Made by a program: the position numbers and the translations under genes. A DNA stretch of 64,000 nt from Megalopta genalis. Its lineage: Eukaryota > Arthropoda > Insecta > Hymenoptera > Halictidae. Location of the stretch: the NCBI RefSeq assembly GCF_051020955.1, contig NW_027476497.1:124001-188000 (forward strand). Reading direction: 5' to 3'. Below, in pieces: positions 38,421 through 51,180 of this stretch (position 1 is its first letter; each line of letters starts with the position of its first letter). A model generated the notes under the pieces. The model did not search any database, was not told where the DNA came from, and saw nothing but the letters and a program-made list of their open reading frames with translations.

Positions 38421-39630
38421 GCAGTTGGAGATATATCATATATATGACAAGTATTTGAAGCTAAACCATTTGTTTCGCATGTATGTGAAGCTAAATCATG
38501 TGTTTACCATGACAATGAACCTAAATCATGTGTTGCCCATGGATTTGAAGCTTAATCATGTGTTTTGCATGGATTTGAAGCTAACATGATTGTATCCTCA
38601 GCATTTGAAGTTACTTCATTTATATCGCAAGTATTTGAAGCTAAATCATATGTGTTTCGCTTGGATTTGAAGCTAAACCTTCTACATCGCATTCAGTTGA
38701 AGGTAAATCATGTGTTTCGCTTGGATTTGAAGGTAACTCGTTTGTTTCGCATGCAGTTGAAGCTATATCACCTTTATCCCAAGTGTTTGAAGCTCAATCA
38801 TTTGTTTCGCATGGATTTGAAGCTAAACCTTCTACATCAATTTGATTTGAAGCTAAATCATGTGTTTCGCGTGGATTTGAAGGTAACTCGTTTGTTTCGC
38901 ATGCAGTTGAAGCTATATCACCTTTATCCCAAGTGTTTGAAGCTCAATCATTTGTATCGCATGGAATTGATGCTAAACCTTCTACATCGCATTGATTTGA
39001 AACTAAATCATGTGTTTCCCATGTATTTGAAGCTAACTCGTTTGTTTCGCATGCAGTTGTAGCTAAATAGTGTATATCACAAGTATTTGCAGCTAAACAA
39101 TTGATTCGCATGGATTTGAAGCTTCGCCTTCTACTTGGCATTGAATTGAAGCTAAATCGTGTGTTTTGCATGGATTTGAAGCTAACTCGTTTGTTTCTCC
39201 TGTATTTGAAGCTATATCATTTATATCGCAAGTATTTGAAGCTAAAGCATTTGTTTCGCATGGATTTGAAGCTAAGCCCTCTACTTCGCATTGATTTGAA
39301 GCTAAATCATTTGTTTCGCATGAAATTGAAGCTACCTCGTTTGTTCCTCCAGATTTTGAAGCTACATCACTTATATCGCAAGTATTTGAAGCTAAATCAT
39401 GTGCGTCGCATGGATTTGAAGCTGAACTTTCTACATCGCATTGATTTGAAGCTAAATCTTGTCTATCGCATGGATTTGCGGCTAAACCTTCTACATCGCA
39501 TTGATTTGAAGCTAAATCATGTGTTTCGCGTTGAGTTGAAGGTAACTCGTTCGTTTCGCCTGCAGTTGAATCTATATCACTTATATCACAAGTTTTTGAA
39601 GCATAACCATTTGTTCCGCACGGATTTGAA

Positions 39631-40620
39631 GCTACGCCTTCTACTTCGCATTGATTTGAAGCTAAATCATCTGTTTCGCTTCGATTTGAAGCTAACACGT
39701 TTGTTTCACATGCAGTTGAAGCTAAATCATGTATTTCACAAGAATTTGATGCCGGACTATTAGATTCGCATCGATTTGAAGCTGAGCCTTCTACTTCGCA
39801 CTGATTGAAGCGAAATCATGTGTCTCGCTTGGATTTGAAGCTAACTCGTTTGTGTCGAATGCAGTTGAAGCTAAGTCATGTATATCACAAGTATTTGAAT
39901 CTAAACCATTTGATTCGCATGGGATTTGATGGTAAGCCTTCTACTTCACACTGATTTGATCCTGAATCATGTCCTTCGCATGGATTTTAAGCTAACTCGT
40001 TTGTTTCGCATGCAGTTGGAGCTATACCACCTACATCCCAAGTGTTTGAAGCTCAATCATTTGTTTCGCATGGATTTGAAGCTAAGCCTTCTACTTCGCA
40101 CTGATTTGCAGCTAAATCATGTGTTTCGCATGTATTTGAAGCTAACTCGTTCGTTGCGCATACTGTTAAATCTAAATAACGTATATCACAACTATTTGAC
40201 GCTAAACCATTTGTTTCGCATGGATTTGAAGCTACGCCTTCTACTTCGCATTGATTTGAAGCTAAATCATCTGTTTCGCTTCGATTTTAAGCTAACACGT
40301 TTGTTTCAGATGCAGTTGAAGCTAAATCATGTATTTCACAAGAATTTGATGCCGGACTATTAGATTCGCATCGATTTGAAGCTGAGCCTTCTACTTCGCA
40401 CTGATTGAAGCTAAATCATGTGTCTCGCTTGGATTTGAAGCTAACTCGTTTGTGTCGAATGCAGCTGAAGCTAAGTCATGTATATCACAAGTATTTGAAT
40501 CTAAACCATTTGATTCGCATGGGATTTGATGGTAAGCCTTCTACTTCACACTGATTTGATCCTGAATCATGTCCTTCGCATAGATTTTAAGCTAACTCGT
40601 TTGTTTCGCATGCAGTTGGA
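39631..40620 (+). repeat. 600-bp (20-monomer) tandem duplication
   Basis: Bases 39631-40020 recur at 40231-40620 with offset exactly 600, which is 20 monomers or four pentamers. Shared rare variants include the GATGCCGGACTATTAG monomer, a 28-bp CACTGATTGAAGC monomer, CATGTCTCGCTTGG and CATGGGATTTGATGG. A few substitutions separate the copies (for example GCGAAATCATG against GCTAAATCATG). Confidence 0.87.
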
Positions 40621-43549
40621 GATATATCATATATATGACAAGTATTTGAAGCTAAACCATTTGTTTCGCATGTATGTGAAGCTAAATCATGTGTTTACCA
40701 TGACAATGAACCTAAATCATGTGTTGCCCATGGATTTGAAGCTTAATCATGTGTTTTGCATGGATTTGAAGCTAACATGATTGTATCCTCAGCATTTGAA
40801 GTTACTTCATTTATATCGCAAGTATTTGAAGCTAAATCATATGTGTTTCGCTTGGATTTGAAGCTAAACCTTCTACATCGCATTCAGTTGAAGGTAAATC
40901 ATGTGTTTCGCTTGGATTTGAAGGTAACTCGTTTGTTTCGCACGCAGTTGAAGCTATATCACCTTTATCCCAAGTGTTTGAAGCTCAATCATTTGTATCG
41001 CATGGATTTGATGCTAAACCTTCTACATCGCATTGATTTGAAGCTAACTCATGTGTTTCGCGTGGATTTGAAGCAAAGCCTTCTACTTCGAAATTGATTT
41101 GAAGCTAAATCATGTGTTTCGCATGGATTTGAAGCTAGGACATCTAGGTCGCAGTGATTTGAAGCTAAATCATATGTTTCGCACGTATTTGAAGCTAACT
41201 CGTTTGTTACGCCTGCAGTTGAATCTATATCACTTATATCACAATTATTTGAAGCTAAATCATTTGTTCCTCATGGATTTGAAGCTAAGGCTTCTACGTC
41301 GCATTGATTTGCATATCAATCATGTGTTTCGCGTGGATTTGGAGCTAACTCGTTTGCTTCGAATGCAGTTGAAGCTAAATCGTGTATATCACAAGTATTT
41401 GAAGCTAAACCATTTGTATCGCATGGATTTGAAGCTCTGCCTTCTACTTCGCATTGATTTGACGCTAAATATTGTGTTTCGAATGGATTTGAAGCTAACT
41501 CGTTTGTTTCGCATGCAGTTAAAACTAAATCATGTATATCACAAGTATTTGCAGCTAAACAATTGATTCGCATGGATTTGAAGCTTCGCCTTCTACTCGG
41601 CATTGAATTGAAGCTAAATCGTGTGTTTTGCATGGATTTGAATCTAACTCGTTTGTTTCTCCTGTATTTGAAGCTATATCATTTATATCGCAAGTATTTG
41701 AAGCTAAAGCATTTGTTTCGCATGGATTTGAAGCTAAGCCTTCTACTTCGCATTGATTGGATCCTACATCACGTGTTTTACATGGATTTGAATCTAAGCC
41801 ATCTACATAGCATTGATTTGGAGCTGAATCATGTGTTTCGCATGAATTTGAAGCTAACTCGTACGTTTCTCCTGCATTTGAAACTATAACACTTATATCG
41901 CAAGTATTTGAAGCTAAATCATGTGTTTCGCTTGGATTTGAAGCTAAACCTTCGACATCGCATTGATTTGAAGCTAATTTATGTGTTTCGCTTGGATTTG
42001 AATGTAACTCATTTGTTTCGCATGCAGTTGAAGCTATATCACTTATATCCCAAGTGTAGGAAGCTCAATCATTTGTTTCGCATGGATTTGAAGCTAAACC
42101 TGCCACTTCGCATTGATTTGAAGCTAAATTATGTGTTTCGCGTGGATTTGAATGTAACTCATTTGTTTCGCATGCAGTTGAAGCTATATCACCTATATCC
42201 CAAGTGTAGGAATCTCAATCATTTGTTTCGCATGGATTTGAAGCTAAACTTGCTACTTCGCATTGATTTGAAGCTAAATTATGTGTTTCGCGTGGATTTG
42301 AAGGTAACTCGTTTGTTTCGCATGCAGTTTAAGCCAAATCATGTCTTTCACAAGTATTTGAAGCCGAACCATTAGATTCGCATGGATTTGAAGCTAAGCC
42401 TTCTACTTGGCATTGAATTGAATCTAAATCGTGTGTTTGCATGGAATTGAATCTAACTCGTTTGTTTCTCCTGTATTTGAAGCTGTATCATTTATATCGC
42501 ACGTATTTGAAGCTATACCATTTGTTTCGCATGGATTTGAAGCTGAGCCTTCTACTTCGCGTTGATTGGATCCTAAATCACGCGTTTTGCATGGATTTGA
42601 AGCTAAGCCTTCTACATCGTATTGATTTGAAGCTAAATCATGCATTTCGCAAGTATTTAAAGCCGAACCATTAGATTCGCATGGATTTGAAGCTAAGCCT
42701 TCTACTTCGCACTGATTTGAGGTTAAATCATGTGTTTCGCCTGGATTTGGAGCTAACTCGTTTGCTTCGAATGCAGTTGAAGCTAAATCATGTATATCAC
42801 AAGTATTTTAAGCTACACCATTTGTATCGCATGGATTTGAAGCTCTGCCTTCTACTTCGCATTGATTTGACGCCAAATATTGTGTTTCGAATGGATTTGA
42901 AGCTAACTCGTTTGTTTCGCATGCAGTTAAAACTAAATCATGTATATCACAAGTATTTGCAGCTAAACAATTTATTCGCATGGATTTGAAGCTTCGCCTT
43001 CTACTTGGCATTGAATTGAAGCTAAATCGTGTGTTTTGCATGGATTTGAAGCTAACTCGTTTGTTTCTCCTGTAATTGTAGCTATATCAATTATATAACA
43101 AGTATCTGATGCTAAATCATTTGTTTCGCATGGATTTGAAGCTAAACCTTCTACATCGCATTGATTTGAAGCTAACTCTTTTGTTTCGCCTGCATTTGAA
43201 GCGAAACCTTCTACTTCGCATTGATTTGATGCTAAATCATTTGTTTCGCATGGATTTGAAGCTAAACCTTCTACTTCGCATTGATTTGAAGCTAAATCAT
43301 GTGTATCCCATATATTTGAAGCTAACTCGTTTGTTTCGCATGCAGTTGAAGCTTTATCACCTCTATCCCAAGTTTTTGAAGCTCAATCATTTGTATCGCA
43401 TGGATTTGATGCTAAACCTTCTACATCGCATTGATTTGAAGCTAACTCATGTGTTTCGCATGCAGTTGAAAATATACCACCTATATCCCAAGTGTTTGAA
43501 GCTCAATCATTTGTTTCGCATGGATTTGAAGCTAAACCTTCTACATCAA

Positions 43550-44900
43550 TTTGATTTGAAGCTAAATCATGTGTTTCGCGTGGATTTGAAGGTTACTCGT
43601 TGTTTCGCATGCAGTTGAAGCTAATTCATGCATTTCACAAGTATTTGAAGCCGAACCATTAGATTCGCATGGATTTGAAGCTAAGTCATCTACTTCGCAC
43701 TGATTTGAAGTTAAATCATGTGTTTCGCGTGGATTTGGAGCTAACTCGTTTGCTTCGAATGCAGTTGAAGCTAAATCGTGTATATCACAAGTATTTGAAG
43801 CTAAACCATTTGTATCGCATGGATTTGAAGCTCTGCCTTCTACTTCGCATTGATTTGACGCTAAATAATGTGTTTCGAATGGATTTGAAGCTAACTCGTT
43901 TGTTTCGCATGCAGTTGAAACTAAATCATGTATATCACAAGTATTTGCAGCTAAACAATTGATTCGCATGGATTTGAAGCTAAGCCTTCTACTTCGCATT
44001 GATTGGATCCTAAATCACGTGGTTTGCATGGATTTGAAGAAAGCCTTCTACATCGCATTGATTTGAAGCTAAATCATGTGTTTCGCGTGGATTTGAAGGT
44101 AACTCGTTTGTTTCGCATGCAGTTGAAGCTAAATCATGTCTTTCACAAGTATTTGAAGATGAACCAATTGAATCGCATGGCTTTGAACCTGAGCCTTCTG
44201 CTTGGCACTGATTTGCACCTAAATAATGTGTTTCGCATGCAGTTGAAACTAAATCATGTCTTTCACAAGTATTTGAAGCCGAACCATTAGATTCGCATGG
44301 ATTTGAAGCTAAGCCTTCTACTTGGCATTGAATTGAATCTAAATCATGTGTTTGCATGGATTTGAAGCTAACTCGTTTGTTTCTCCTGTATTTGAAGCTG
44401 TATCATTTATATCGCACGTATTTGAATCTAATCCGTTTGTTTCGCATGGATTTGAAGCTAAGCCTTCTACTTCGCATTGATTGGATCCTAAATCACGTGT
44501 TTTGCATGGATTTGAAGCTAAGCCTACTACATCGTATTGATTTGAAGCTAAATCATGCATTTCGCAAGTATTTGAAGCCGAACCATTAGATTCGCATGGA
44601 TTTGAAGCTAAGCCTTCTACTTCGCACTGATTTGAAGTTAAATCATGTGTTTCGCCTGGATTTGGAGCTAACTCGTATGCTTCGAATGCAGTTGAAGCTA
44701 AATCATGTATATCACACGTATTTGAAGCTACACCATTTGTATCGCATGGATTTGAAGCTCTGCCTTCTACTTCGCATTGATTTGACGCTAAATATTGTGT
44801 TTCGAATGGATTTGAAGCTAACTCGTTTGTTTCGCATGCAGTTAAAACTAAATCATGTATATCACAAGTATTTGCAGCTAAACAATTGATTCGCATGGAT
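43550..44900 (+). repeat. Copy of block A segment 3692-5042
   Basis: Constant offset 39858 across at least four landmarks: the TCATCTACTTCGCAC monomer at 3829/43687, the GAAGAAAGCC short monomer at 4169/44027, a whole-monomer loss giving GTGTTTCGCATGCAGTTG at 4371/44229, and the TGTGTTTGCATGG 1-bp loss at 4490/44348. It retains the 150-bp pentamer that blocks B and C have lost, so it derives from an A-like ancestor. Confidence 0.85.
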
Positions 44901-46064
44901 TTGAACCTAAGCCTTCTACTTGGCATTGAATTGAAGCTAAATCGTGTGTTTTGCATGGATTTGAAGCTAACTCGTTCGTTTCTCCTGTATTTGAAGCTGT
45001 ATCATTTATATCGCAAGTATTTGAAGCTAAACCATTTGTATCGCATGGATTTGAAGCTAAGACTTCTACTTCGCATTGATTGGATCCTAAATCACGTGTT
45101 TTACATGGATTTGAATCTAAGCCTTCTACATAGCATTGATTTGCAGCTGAATCATGTGTTTCGCATGGATTTGAAGCTAACTCGTTCGTTTCTCCTGCAT
45201 TTGAAACTATAACACTTATATCGCAAGTATTTGAAGCTAAATCATGTGTTTCGCTTGGATTTGAAGCTAATCCTTCGACATCGCATTGATTTGAAGCTAA
45301 TTTATGTGTTTCGCTTGGATTTGAATGTAACTCATTTGTTTCGCATGCAGTTGAAGCTATATCACCTATATCCCAAGTGTAGGAAGCTCAATCATTTGTT
45401 TCGCATGGATTTGAAGCTAAGCCTTCTACTTCGCATTGATTGGATCCTAAATCACGTGTTTTGCATGGATTTGAAGCTAAGCCTACTACATCGTATTGAT
45501 TTGAAGCTAAATCATGCATTTCGCAAGTATTTGAAGCCGAACCATTAGATTCGCATGGATTTGAAGCTAAGCCTTCTACTTCGCACTGATTTGAAGTTAA
45601 ATCATGTGTTTCGCCTGGATTTGGAGCTAACTCGTATGCTTCGAATGCAGTTGAAGCTAAATCATGTATATCACACGTATTTGAAGCTACACCATTTGTA
45701 TCGCATGGATTTGAAGCTCTGCCTTCTACTTCGCATTGATTTGACGCTAAATATTGTGTTTCGAATGGATTTGAAGCTAACTCGTTTGTTTCGCATGCAG
45801 TTAAAACTAAATCATGTATATCACAAGTATTTGCAGCTAAACAATTGATTCGCATGGATTTGAACCTAAGCCTTCTACTTGGCATTGAATTGAAGCTAAA
45901 TCGTGTGTTTTGCATGGATTTGAAGCTAACTCGTTCGTTTCTCCTGTATTTGAAGCTGTATCATTTATATCGCAAGTATTTGAAGCTAAACCATTTGTAT
46001 CGCATGGATTTGAAGCTAAGACTTCTACTTCGCATTGATTGGATCCTAAATCACGTGTTTTGCA
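44436..46064 (+). repeat. Tandem duplication with 959-bp spacing
   Basis: Bases 44436-45105 recur at 45395-46064 at constant offset 959 (32 monomers minus one base, accounted for by the 29-bp signature monomer at 44881/45840). The copies look essentially identical over 670 bp. The right copy leaves homology after the GATTGGATCC monomer. Another partial copy of the intervening run begins at 46699 (offset 1468 from 45231). Confidence 0.85.
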
Positions 46065-48902
46065 TGGATTTGAAGCTAAGCCTTCTACATCGCATTGATT
46101 TGAAGCTAAATCATGTGTTTCGCGTGGATTTGAAGGTTACTCGTTTGTTTCGCATGCAGTTGAAGCTAAATCATGTCTTTCACAAGTATTTGAAGATGAA
46201 CCATTTGAATCGCATGGCTTTGAACCTGAGCCATCTACTTCGCACTGATTTGAACCTAAATGATATGTTTCGCATGGATTTGAAGCTAAACCTTCTACAT
46301 CCCATGGAATTGAAGTTAAATCATGTGTTTCGCCTGGATTTGGAGCTAACTCGTTTGCTTCGAATGCAGTTGAAGCTAAATCATGTATATCACAAGTATT
46401 TGAAGCTACACCATTTGTATCGCACGGATTTGAAGCTCTGCCTTCTACTTCGCATTGATTTGACGCCAAATATTGTGTTTCGAATTGATTTGAAGCTAAC
46501 TCGTTTGTTTCGCATGCAGTTAAAACTAAATCATGTATATCACAAGTATTTGCAGCTAAACAATTGATTCGCATGGATTTGAAGCTAAGCCTTCTACTTG
46601 GCATTGAATTGAAGCTAAATCGTGTGTTTTGCATGGATTTGAAGCTAACTCGTTCGTTTCTCCTGCATTTGAAACTATAACACTTATATCGCAAGTATTT
46701 GAAGCTAAATCATGTGTTTCGCTTGGATTTGAAGCTAATCCTTCGACATCGCATTGATTTGAAGCTAATTTATGTGTTTCGCTTGGATTTGAATGTAACT
46801 CATTTGTTTCGCATGCAGTTGAAGCTATATCACCTATATCCCAAGTGTAGGAAGCTCAATCATTTGTTTCGCATGGATTTGAAGCTAAGCCTTCTACTTC
46901 GCATTGATTGGATCCTAAATCACGTGTTTTGCATGGGTTTGAAGCTAAGCCTTGTACATCGTATTGATTTGTAGCTAAATCCTGCATTTCGCAAGTATTT
47001 AAAGCCGAACCATTAGATTCGCATGGATTTGAAGCTAAGCCTTCTACTTCGCACTGAGTTGAGGTTAAATCATGTGTTCCGCCTGGATTTGGAGCTAACT
47101 CGTTTGCTTCGAATGCAGTTGAAGCTAAATCATGTATATCACAAGTATTTGAAGCTACACCATTTGTATCGCATGGATTTGAAGCTCTGCCTTCTACTTC
47201 GCATTGATTTGACGCCAAATATTGTGTTTCGAATTGATTTGAAGCTAACTCGTTTGTTTCGCATGCAGTTAAAACTAAATCATGTATATCACAAGTATTT
47301 GCAGCTAAACAATTGATTCGCATGGATTTGAAGCTAAGCCTTCTACTTGGCATTGAATTGAAGCTAAATCGTGTGTTTTGCATGGATTTGAAGCTAACTC
47401 GTTTGTTTCTCCTGTATTTGAAGCTATATCATTTATATCGCAAGTATTTGAAGCTAAAGCATTTGTTTCGCATGGATTTGAAGCTAAGCCTTCTACTTCG
47501 CATTGATTGGATCCTAAATCACGTGTTTTGCACGGATTTGAAGCTAAGCCTTCTACATCGCATTGATTTGCATCTGAATCATGCGTTTCGCATGGATTTG
47601 AAGCTAACTCTTTCGTTTCTCCTGCATTTGAAACTATATCACATATATCGCAAGTATTGGAAGCTAAATCATGTGTTTCGCTTGGATTTGAAGCTAAACC
47701 TTCTACATCGCATTGATTTGAAGCTAAATTATGTGTTTCGCTTGGATTTGAATGTAACTCATTTGTTTCGCATGCAGTTGAAGCTATATCACCTATATCC
47801 CAAGTGTAGGAAGCTCAATCATTTGTTTCGCATGGATTTCAAGCTAAACCTGCTACTTCGCATTGATTTGAATCTAAATCATGTGTTTGGCGTGGATTTG
47901 AAAGTAACTCGTTTGTTTCTCTTGCAGTTGAAGCTAAATCATGTGTTTCACAAGTATTTGAAGATGAACCATTTGAATCGCATGGCTTTGAACCTGAGCC
48001 TTCTTCTTTCCCACTGATTTGCACCTAAATAATGTGTTTCGCATGGATTTGAAGCTAAACCTTCTACATCCCATGGATTTGAAGCTAAATCATGTGTTTG
48101 GCATGGATTTGAAGCTAAACCTTCTACATCGCATTGATTTGAAGCTAAATCATGTGTTTTGCATGGATTTGAAGCTAACTCGTTCGTTTCGCCTGCAGTT
48201 GAATCTACATCACTTGTATCGCAAGTATTTGAAGCTAAATCATGTGTATCGCGTGCAATTTCAAGCTAACTCGAAAGATTAGTCTGCATTTGAAGCCTTA
48301 TCACTTATACCCCAAGTGTTTGAAGCTAAATCATTTGTTTCGCATGGATTTGGATCTAAACCTTCTACATCGCATTGATTTGCAGCTAAATCATGTGTTT
48401 CGCATGGATTTGAAGCTAACTCGTTCGTTGCGCATACAGATAAATCTGAATAACGTATATCACAAGTATTTGAAGCTAAACCATATGTTTCGCATGGATT
48501 TGAAGCTAAGCCTTCTACTTCGCATTAATTGGAAGCTAAATCACGTGTTTCGCATGGATTTGAAGCTGAACCTTCTACATCGCACTGATTTGCAAATGAA
48601 TCATGTGTTTCGCATGGATTTGAAGCTAACTCGTTCGTTTCGCCTGTATTTGAATCTATATCACTTATATCGCAAGTATTTGAAGCTAAATCATGTGTTT
48701 CGCTTGGATTTGCAGCTAAACCTTCTACATCGCATTCATTTGAAATAATTCATGTGTTTCGCGTGGATTTGAAGGTAACTCGTTTGTTTCGCATGCAGTT
48801 GAAGCTATATCACCTTTATCCCAAGTGTTTGAAGCTCAATCATTTGTTTCACATGGATTTGAAGCTAAACCTTCTACATCGCATTGATTTGAAGCTAACT
48901 CA

Positions 48903-50785
48903 TGTGTTTCGCGTGGATTTGAAGGTAACTCGTTTGTTTCGCATGCAGTTGTAGCTAAATAATGTATATCACAAGTATTTGTAGCTAAATCATTTGTTTC
49001 GCATGGATTTGAAGCTAAGCCTTCTACTTCGCATTGATTTGAAGCTAAATCATTTGTTTCACATGGAATTGAAGCTACCTCGTTTGTTCCTCCAGCTTTT
49101 GAAGCTATATCACTTATATCGCAAGTATTTGAACCTAAATCATATGTGTCGCATGGATTTGAAGCTGAACCTTCTACATCGCATTGATTTGAGGCTAAAT
49201 CTTGTGTATCGCATGGATTTGACGCTAAACCTTCTACATCGCATTGATTTGCAGCTAAATCGTGTGTTTCGCATGGATTTGAAGCTAACTGGTTCGTTGC
49301 CCATGCAGTTAAATCTAAATAACGTATATCACAAGTATTTGAAGCTAAACCATTTGTTTCGCATGGATTTGAATCTAAACCTCCTACTTCGCATTGTTTT
49401 GAAGTTAAATCATGTGTTTCGCGTGGATTTGAATCTATCTCCTTTGTTTCAGCTGCATTTGAAACTATATTACTTATATTCCCAAGTATTTGAAGCTAAA
49501 TCATTCGTCTCGCATGGTTTTGAAGCTAAGCCTTCTACTTCGCATTGATTTGAAGCTAAATCATGTGTATAGCACGGATTCGAATCAAACTCGTTTGTTT
49601 CGCCTGCATTTGAATCTAAATCACGTTTATCACAAGTATCTGAATCTAAACCATCTGTTTTACAAGAATATGAAGCTAAACCATGTGTTTCGCATGAATT
49701 GGAAGCTAAGTCATGTGTTTCGCATGGATTTGAAGCTAACTCGTTCGTTTCGCCTGCATATGAAGCTATATCACTTATATCGCAAGTATTTGAAGCTAAA
49801 TCATTTGTTTCGCAAATATTTAAAGCTAAACCTTTTACATCGCATTGATTTGAAGCTAAATCATGTGTTTTGCTTGGATTTGAAGCTAAATCATTTGTGT
49901 CGTCTGCATTTGAAGCTATATCATTTATATCGCAAGTATTTGATGCTCAATCAGATGTGTCGCATGGATTTGAATCTAAGCTTTCTACTTCGAATTCATA
50001 TAAAGCTAAATCATGTGTTTCGCATGGATTGGAAGCTAACTCGTTTGTTCCTCCTGCATTTGTAGCTATTTTATTTATACCGCAAGTATCTGAAGCTACA
50101 TCATTTGTTTCTCATGGATTTGAAGCTAAGTCTTCTACTTCGCATTGATTTGAAACTAAATCATGTGTTTCCATGGATTTCAAGCTAACGCTATTGTTTC
50201 ACCTGCATTTGAAACTATATCATTTATATCGCAAGTATTTGAAGATAAACCAGTTGCTTCGCATTGATTTGAAGCTAAGCCTTCTACTCCGCATTCATAT
50301 CAAGCTAAATCATGTGTTTCGCATGGATTTGAAACTGACACGTTTGTTTCGCATGCAGTTGAAGCTATATCACTTATATCGCAATATCTGAAGCTGAAAC
50401 ATTTGTTTCTCATGTATTTGAAGCTAAGGCTTCTACTTCGCATTGATTTGAAACTAAATCATGTGTTTCCATGGATTTCAAGCTAACGCTTTTGTTTCGC
50501 CTGCATTTGTAACTATATCATTTATATCTCAAGTATTTGAAGATAAACCAGTTGCTTCGCATTGATTTGAAGCTAAGGCTTCAACTTCGCTTTGATTTGA
50601 AGGTAACTCATTTATTTCGCATGGATTTGATGCTAAGCCTTGAACTTCGCATTGATTTGAAACAAAATCATGTGTTTCCCTTGGTTTTGGAGCTAGCTCG
50701 GTTGTTTCCTGTGCAGTTGAAGCTAAATCACTTATATCGCAAGTATCTGAAGCTAAATCATTTGTGTCGCTTGGATTTGAAGCTA
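48903..50785 (+). repeat. 1.9-kb block, left copy (offset 5576)
   Basis: Matches 54479-56361 at offset 5576. From about 49363 to 50911 it also matches 58090-59638 (offset 8727). Private variants include TTCAGCTGCATTTG, TATATTCCCAAG (31-bp monomer), GTGTATAGCACGG, CATCTGTTTTACAAG, and two shortened monomers with TTTCCATGGATTTCAAGC at about 50168 and 50467. It is a founding member of the right-hand block family. Confidence 0.85.
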
Positions 50786-51180
50786 TCTCGTTTGTTTCGC
50801 CTGCACTTGAATCTATATCACTTATATCGCAAGTATTTGAAGCTAAATCATTTGTGTCGCATGGATTTGAAGCTAAACCTTCTACATCCCATGGATTTGA
50901 AGCTAAATCATGTGTTTCGTTTGGATTTGATGCTAACCGTCTACATCGCATTGATTTGAAGCTAAATCATGTGTTTCTCGTGCATTTGAAGGTAACTCGT
51001 TTGTTTCGCACGCAGTTGAAGCTAAATCATGTCTTTCACAAGTATTTGAAGATGAACCATATGAATCGCATGGCTTTGAACCTGAGCCTTCTACTTCGCA
51101 CTGATTTGCACCTAAATAATGTGGTTCGCATGGAGTTGAAGCTAAACCTTCTACATCCCATGGATTTGAAGCTAAATCAT

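Larger units (their letters stand above)
33359..41100 (+). repeat. Zone of 2.2-2.6 kb HOR copies marked by a distinctive monomer
   Basis: A monomer reading TTTACCATGACAATGAACC occurs four times, with TTACC starting at 33611, 35923, 38504 and 40695 (spacings 2312, 2581 and 2191). Each is followed by the same run: a TTGCCCATGG monomer, a monomer with TTAATCATGTG, and ACATGATTGTATCCTCAGC. Between markers, segments are reused at other offsets: 34229-35448 recurs at 37201-38420 (2972), 36520-37190 at 39250-39920 (2730), and 35840-36481 at 38421-39062 (2581). The HOR copies are therefore shuffled combinations of shared modules, not simple repeats of one unit. No gene is present. Confidence 0.85.
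41101..48902 (+). repeat. Second A/C-family zone, built from rearranged pieces
   Basis: After 41.1 kb the array returns to the sequence family of the first 20 kb. About 41480-42885 matches 15871-17276 of block C (offset 25609). About 43550-44900 matches 3692-5042 of block A (offset 39858). About 48754-48954 matches 17632-17832 (offset 31122). Between them are shorter pieces in new orders. Eight of the 19 signature 29-bp monomers lie here (41558, 42966, 43954, 44881, 45840, 46559, 47308 within this zone, and 39096 just before it). No unique DNA marks the transition. Confidence 0.8.

Noticed and set aside
48241..48310. Apparent unique sequence around TCGAAAGATTAGTCTGC
   Set aside because: It still aligns to b- and c-type monomers and resembles 20410-20460, which has GATTAGTCGGC followed by the same TTATACCCCAAG variant. 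It is an unusual monomer pair, not an insertion.
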